From UBA5066 sp048500275 (GTDB lineage: Bacteria; Acidobacteriota; Thermoanaerobaculia; UBA5066): a DNA stretch of 64,000 nt. Within the stretch, counting starts at the first letter, position 1. Every line of letters begins with the position of its first letter. The position numbers were made by a program, and so were the translations under genes. The notes under the pieces are model-generated. The model saw only the letters and a list, made by a program, of their open reading frames with translations. It had not been told where the DNA came from and searched no databases. This document shows positions 59,624 to 64,000 of this stretch, piece after piece. Where the stretch lies: positions 310,001-374,000 of the forward strand of contig JASNYI010000003.1 in the NCBI GenBank assembly GCA_048500275.1, given 5' to 3'.

Positions 59624-59629
59624 TATCCT
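59624..59629 (+). promoter_or_regulatory. -10-like TATCCT before ccmA
   Basis: TATCCT, 8 nt from GTG 59638, no Shine-Dalgarno; a likely leaderless promoter for the ccm operon. Confidence 0.5.
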
Positions 59630-59637
59630 CCCCGGCC

Positions 59638-60261
59638 GTGCGCCTCGTCGCCGAGAAGCTCTGCCGCTCGTTCGGCCCGCGGAGGGTCTTCGGCCCCCTC
59701 TCCTTCGCCACGGCGCCGGGGAAGGTCCTCGGCGTGGCCGGGGCGAACGGGTCGGGGAAGACGACGCTCGTGAAGGTCCTCGTGGGGCTCATCCGCCCCT
59801 CCTCCGGGAGCTTCTGGCTCGAGGACGACGAGCGGCCCGGCGGGAAGACTCCGTTGCGCGACGCGGGCGGCTCGATCGGCTGGTGCGCCCCCGACCTCTC
59901 CCTCTACGGCGAGCTGACGCCGGCCGAGAACCTCGAGTTCTTCGCCCGCGTGGCAGGACGCCCCATCCCGCGCGAGGAGGCCGAGCGCCGGATCTCCGAC
60001 GTGGGGCTCGACCCGAAGCGCCTCCGGTCGATCCGCACCCGCTTCCTCTCCACCGGCCAGCGCCAGCGCGTGAAGCTCGCCTACTCGGTCCTCGGCTCCC
60101 CGGCCGTCCTCTTCCTCGACGAACCCGGCTCGAACCTCGACGAGGCGGGACACCGGGCGGTCGAGGCGATCGTCGCGGAGCAGAGGGAGCGTGGAAGCGT
60201 CGTCCTCGCCACGAACGACCCGGCCGAGCTCGCCCTCGCCGACGACAGGGTGACCCTGTGA
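59638..60261 (+). CDS. ccmA: Cytochrome c maturation ABC transporter ATPase CcmA
   Basis: 207 aa, GTG 59638. Walker A (GANGSGKTT), signature (LSTGQRQRVKLA, with T in place of the usual serine-glycine order) and Walker B (VLFLDEP) are present. With CcmB it powers release of holo-CcmE in System I cytochrome c biogenesis. The identification rests strongly on the following ccmB, ccmC, ccmD, ccmE and ccmF genes. The stop overlaps the ccmB start (GTGA). Confidence 0.9.
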   Translation: MRLVAEKLCRSFGPRRVFGPLSFATAPGKVLGVAGANGSGKTTLVKVLVGLIRPSSGSFWLEDDERPGGKTPLRDAGGSIGWCAPDLSLYGELTPAENLEFFARVAGRPIPREEAERRISDVGLDPKRLRSIRTRFLSTGQRQRVKLAYSVLGSPAVLFLDEPGSNLDEAGHRAVEAIVAEQRERGSVVLATNDPAELALADDRVTL

Positions 60262-60935
60262 TCCTCCGCGCGGCCGCGGCCGTCTTCGTCAAGGACCTGC
60301 GCTCCGAGTGGCGGACGCGCGTCGCGCTCAACGCACTCCTCCTCTTCGCCTTCGCGGTCCTCGTCCTGGTCGGCTACGCCGTCGGACCGACCCGCCTCAC
60401 CCTCGAGGACCGACCCATCGTCAACTCGGTCCTCCTCTGGATCGTCCTCTTCTTCTCGGCGATGACGGGTCTCTCCCGCGCCTTCGTGAACGAGGAGGAG
60501 ACGGGCACGGCCCTGGCGCTCAGGCTCTCGGCCCCCCCGGCGGCCGTCTTCCTCGGGAAGCTCCTCTCGAACCTGGCTCTCCTCGCCGTCGTGATGGCGT
60601 TCGTCGTCCCGCTCTTCCTCGCCATGATGTCGTTCGGCATCGCCGCGCCGGGGCTCTTCCTCGCCATCCTGGCCCTCGGCGCAATAGGCCTCGCCTCGGC
60701 CTCGACCTTCATCGCGGCGATCGTCGCGAAGACTGCCGCCAGGGGGGCGCTCTTCGCCGTCCTTTCGACCCCGCTCCTCCTGCCGCCGCTCGTGGCCGCC
60801 GTCACCGGGACACGCATCGCCGCCACCGAGCCGGAGCTGGCCGCCGGCCTCGACGTCCTGAGGCTCCTCTTCGCCTTCGACGGCCTCATGGTGACAGCCT
60901 CGTTCCTCCTCTTCGACGCCGTCTGGCGCGAATAG
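60258..60935 (+). CDS. ccmB: Heme exporter protein CcmB
   Basis: 225 aa, GTG 60258 overlapping ccmA. Six membrane helices. It opens with FVKDLRSEWRTR and contains LFFSAMTGLSRAFVNEEETGTALALRLS in pieces, the conserved loop of CcmB permeases, and a PLLLPPLVAA turn. It forms the membrane part of the CcmAB transporter. The next gene starts 103 bp later with its own possible promoter. Confidence 0.92.
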   Translation: MILRAAAAVFVKDLRSEWRTRVALNALLLFAFAVLVLVGYAVGPTRLTLEDRPIVNSVLLWIVLFFSAMTGLSRAFVNEEETGTALALRLSAPPAAVFLGKLLSNLALLAVVMAFVVPLFLAMMSFGIAAPGLFLAILALGAIGLASASTFIAAIVAKTAARGALFAVLSTPLLLPPLVAAVTGTRIAATEPELAAGLDVLRLLFAFDGLMVTASFLLFDAVWRE

Positions 60936-61024
60936 CCCTGCCCAAAGTCGAAACGAATCCATCGCTCGACGCACACCCGCGGGAAACCAGGCCCAATGCG
61001 GTCCTGATTAGAGCCCGTTTCCCG

Positions 61025-61030
61025 TATCAT
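61025..61030 (+). promoter_or_regulatory. -10-like TATCAT before ccmC
   Basis: TATCAT, 8 nt from ATG 61039, no Shine-Dalgarno; the 103-bp gap after ccmB is the largest in the ccm operon. A second internal promoter is likely. Confidence 0.45.
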
Positions 61031-61038
61031 TCGCGCCG

Positions 61039-61725
61039 ATGAAGGCTCTCGGCATCGCCGGGAAGGTCGTCCTGGGCGTCGGAATGGCGGTGATCCTCTG
61101 GGCAGCCTTCCTGTACGCGCACCCCGCGGAGAGCTTCGTGGGCGAGTCTTCCCGCATCGTCTTCTTCCACGTCCCCATGGCCTGGATCTCCGCCCTGGCC
61201 TTCCTCCTGGCGGCGTGGCACTCGGCCCTCTACCTGAAGACCCGGAACCTCGACCGCGACGACGCGGCGGCCTCGGCCGCCCGTCTTGGCGTCCTTTTCT
61301 GCGTCCTCGCCACCGTCACCGGCTCGATCTTCGCCAAGGTCATGTGGAACGCCTACTGGAACTGGGACCCGCGGCAGACCTCCATCGTCCTCCTCCTCCT
61401 CGTCTACGGGGCCTACCTGGGCCTCCGGCAGGCGATCGAGGAGCCGGAGCGCCGCGCCATCCTCTCGGCGGCCTACGCCCTCGTCGCCTTCCTCACGGTC
61501 CCCTTCCTGATGTTCGCCGTCCCTCGAATGTACGCTTCCCTCCACCCCGACACCGTGATCAACGCGCGAGGGAGGGTGGAGATGTCGCCCGACATCAAGC
61601 TCGTCTTTTTCACCTCGATGATCGCGTTCACCGCGGTCTTCGCCTGGATGTACGCCCTCGACGTGAAGGCGACCCGGCTCGTCCGCCGCCTCGACGAGAG
61701 GGCCGCCGGAGGCAACGCCGAATGA
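61039..61725 (+). CDS. ccmC: Heme lyase component CcmC
   Basis: 228 aa. Six helices with the tryptophan-rich haem-handling loop (MWNAYWNWDPRQTS, 102-114), flanked by periplasmic histidines His44 (FFHVPMAW) and that of SLHPDTV. CcmC loads haem onto CcmE. The short WNWDPRQT form is typical of CcmC and distinguishes it from the longer CcmF. Its stop overlaps ccmD (ATGA). Confidence 0.95.
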   Translation: MKALGIAGKVVLGVGMAVILWAAFLYAHPAESFVGESSRIVFFHVPMAWISALAFLLAAWHSALYLKTRNLDRDDAAASAARLGVLFCVLATVTGSIFAKVMWNAYWNWDPRQTSIVLLLLVYGAYLGLRQAIEEPERRAILSAAYALVAFLTVPFLMFAVPRMYASLHPDTVINARGRVEMSPDIKLVFFTSMIAFTAVFAWMYALDVKATRLVRRLDERAAGGNAE

Positions 61726-61883
61726 CCCCCGACGCCCCGACGGTCGCCGTCTCGCACGGCGCGCTGTTCTACGTCGCCGCCGTCAACATCATCATCTGGG
61801 CGGGGCTCTTCGCCTACCTCGTCCACCTCGACCGCAAGGTCCGCGCCGCCGTGTCGCGGCAGAACCTCGAGGACCCGTCATGA
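61722..61883 (+). CDS. ccmD: CcmD-like small membrane protein
   Basis: 53 aa, ATG 61722 overlapping ccmC and ending in overlap with ccmE. One hydrophobic helix (ALFYVAAVNIIIWAGLFAYLV in pieces) followed by a basic cytoplasmic tail (HLDRKVRAAVSRQ). CcmD proteins diverge widely; the size, topology and position between ccmC and ccmE make this the likely gene. It would help release of holo-CcmE. Confidence 0.75.
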   Translation: MTPDAPTVAVSHGALFYVAAVNIIIWAGLFAYLVHLDRKVRAAVSRQNLEDPS

Positions 61884-62286
61884 AGAAAGCCTACTGGGCC
61901 GGCGCCGCCCTCATCCTCGCCTTCCTCGCCCTCGGCCTGACGACCTTCTCGTCGTCGATGACGCCCTACGTCACCTTCGAGGAGGCCGAGAAGTCCGTCC
62001 GCGTCGTCCAGGTGATGGGCGGCCTCGAGCAGGGCTCCGCGCGCTACGACACCGCCTCCAAGACGCTCCACTTCAACCTCGTGGACCTCGAGACGAAGAA
62101 GGTCCTCCCGGTGGCCTACCGCGACATCAAGCCGGCCAACTTCGAGGAGGCGGTCTCCATCGTCGCCATCGGGAAGTACGAGAAGGACAGCTTCCACGCG
62201 GAGAAGCTCCTCGTGAAATGCCCCTCGAAGTACCAGGGGGAGGAGACGGAGAAGCACTACGGCGCCAAGGTCTCGGTGAAGTCCTG

Positions 62287-62287
<1 letters not shown>
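61880..62287 (+). CDS. ccmE: Cytochrome c maturation haem chaperone CcmE, cysteine type
   Basis: 135 aa, ATG 61880. One N-terminal membrane anchor (GAALILAFLALGLTTFS in pieces) followed by the OB-fold domain. The haem-attachment motif reads LLVKCPSKYQ: Cys114 and Tyr118, i.e. CxxxY instead of the usual HxxxY. Cysteine-type CcmE is known in Desulfovibrio and some archaea and other anaerobic lineages, and covalently binds haem through the thiol. It overlaps ccmF. Confidence 0.92.

Positions 62288-64000
<1,713 letters not shown>

Overview
The window is a very GC-rich, gene-dense stretch of bacterial chromosome with little intergenic DNA. It looks like core chromosome: I see no insertion sequence, prophage, CRISPR array, rRNA or tRNA. 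The organism is a diderm (TonB-family protein, small outer-membrane barrel, HtrA protease). It has separate GlyQ and GlyS subunits, makes menaquinone by the futalosine route (MqnE), matures c-type cytochromes by System I (Ccm), and carries a giant Ser/Thr kinase. Together with a very long Pro/Ala-rich IF2 this suggests an Acidobacteriota-like, perhaps Thermoanaerobaculia-like, lineage. That placement is inference, not proof. Layout from left to right: a DUF1365 / FAD-oxidoreductase lipid-type pair (1-1868); an HD-GYP protein (2066-3376); queC-queE for queuosine (3478-4829); a 495-bp non-coding region that may encode a minus-strand RNA; a membrane-anchored degenerate GcvH-like protein (5325-6005); and a TM2/DUF2752 membrane pair (6217-6847). 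Next comes the most unusual locus (6908-12991). A MocR-type regulator is divergent from dsrC - dsrM-like - dsrK-like - cysteine desulfurase, which converges on a cysteine-synthase-family enzyme. No DsrAB sulfite reductase is present in the window. The minus-strand block 13053-26205 holds a CMD-family protein, an AlkA-type glycosylase, a class A PBP, a class II aldolase, a 700-residue GreA, a chalcone-isomerase-like protein, a GT39-like membrane protein, glyS-glyQ and recO. After a zinc-ribbon protein and mqnE (26322-27862) come a membrane protein, DegQ/HtrA and a TonB-like protein on the minus strand (27879-31406). The classical translation/RNA operon rimP-nusA-infB-DUF503-rbfA-nrnA-truB follows, then rpsO-pnp (31449-42855), with readable promoters and terminators. 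The right part holds a GT39-like protein, a zincin-like protease, tatD, a LOG-family protein, metG and radC (minus strand), then a PAS-GAF histidine kinase with a Nudix hydrolase, an alcohol dehydrogenase, a YkgJ protein, a solenoid Ser/Thr kinase, an outer-membrane barrel, a threonine dehydratase and a DUF374 acyltransferase. The window ends inside ccmABCDEF, whose CcmE is the cysteine (CxxxY) type. Two features recur across the window. Genes are often coupled through GTGA, ATGA or TTGA stop-start overlaps. About a dozen operon-leading genes lack a Shine-Dalgarno site and instead carry a -10-like hexamer (TANNNT or GANAAT) 6-11 nt before the start codon, which suggests leaderless mRNAs are common in this organism.
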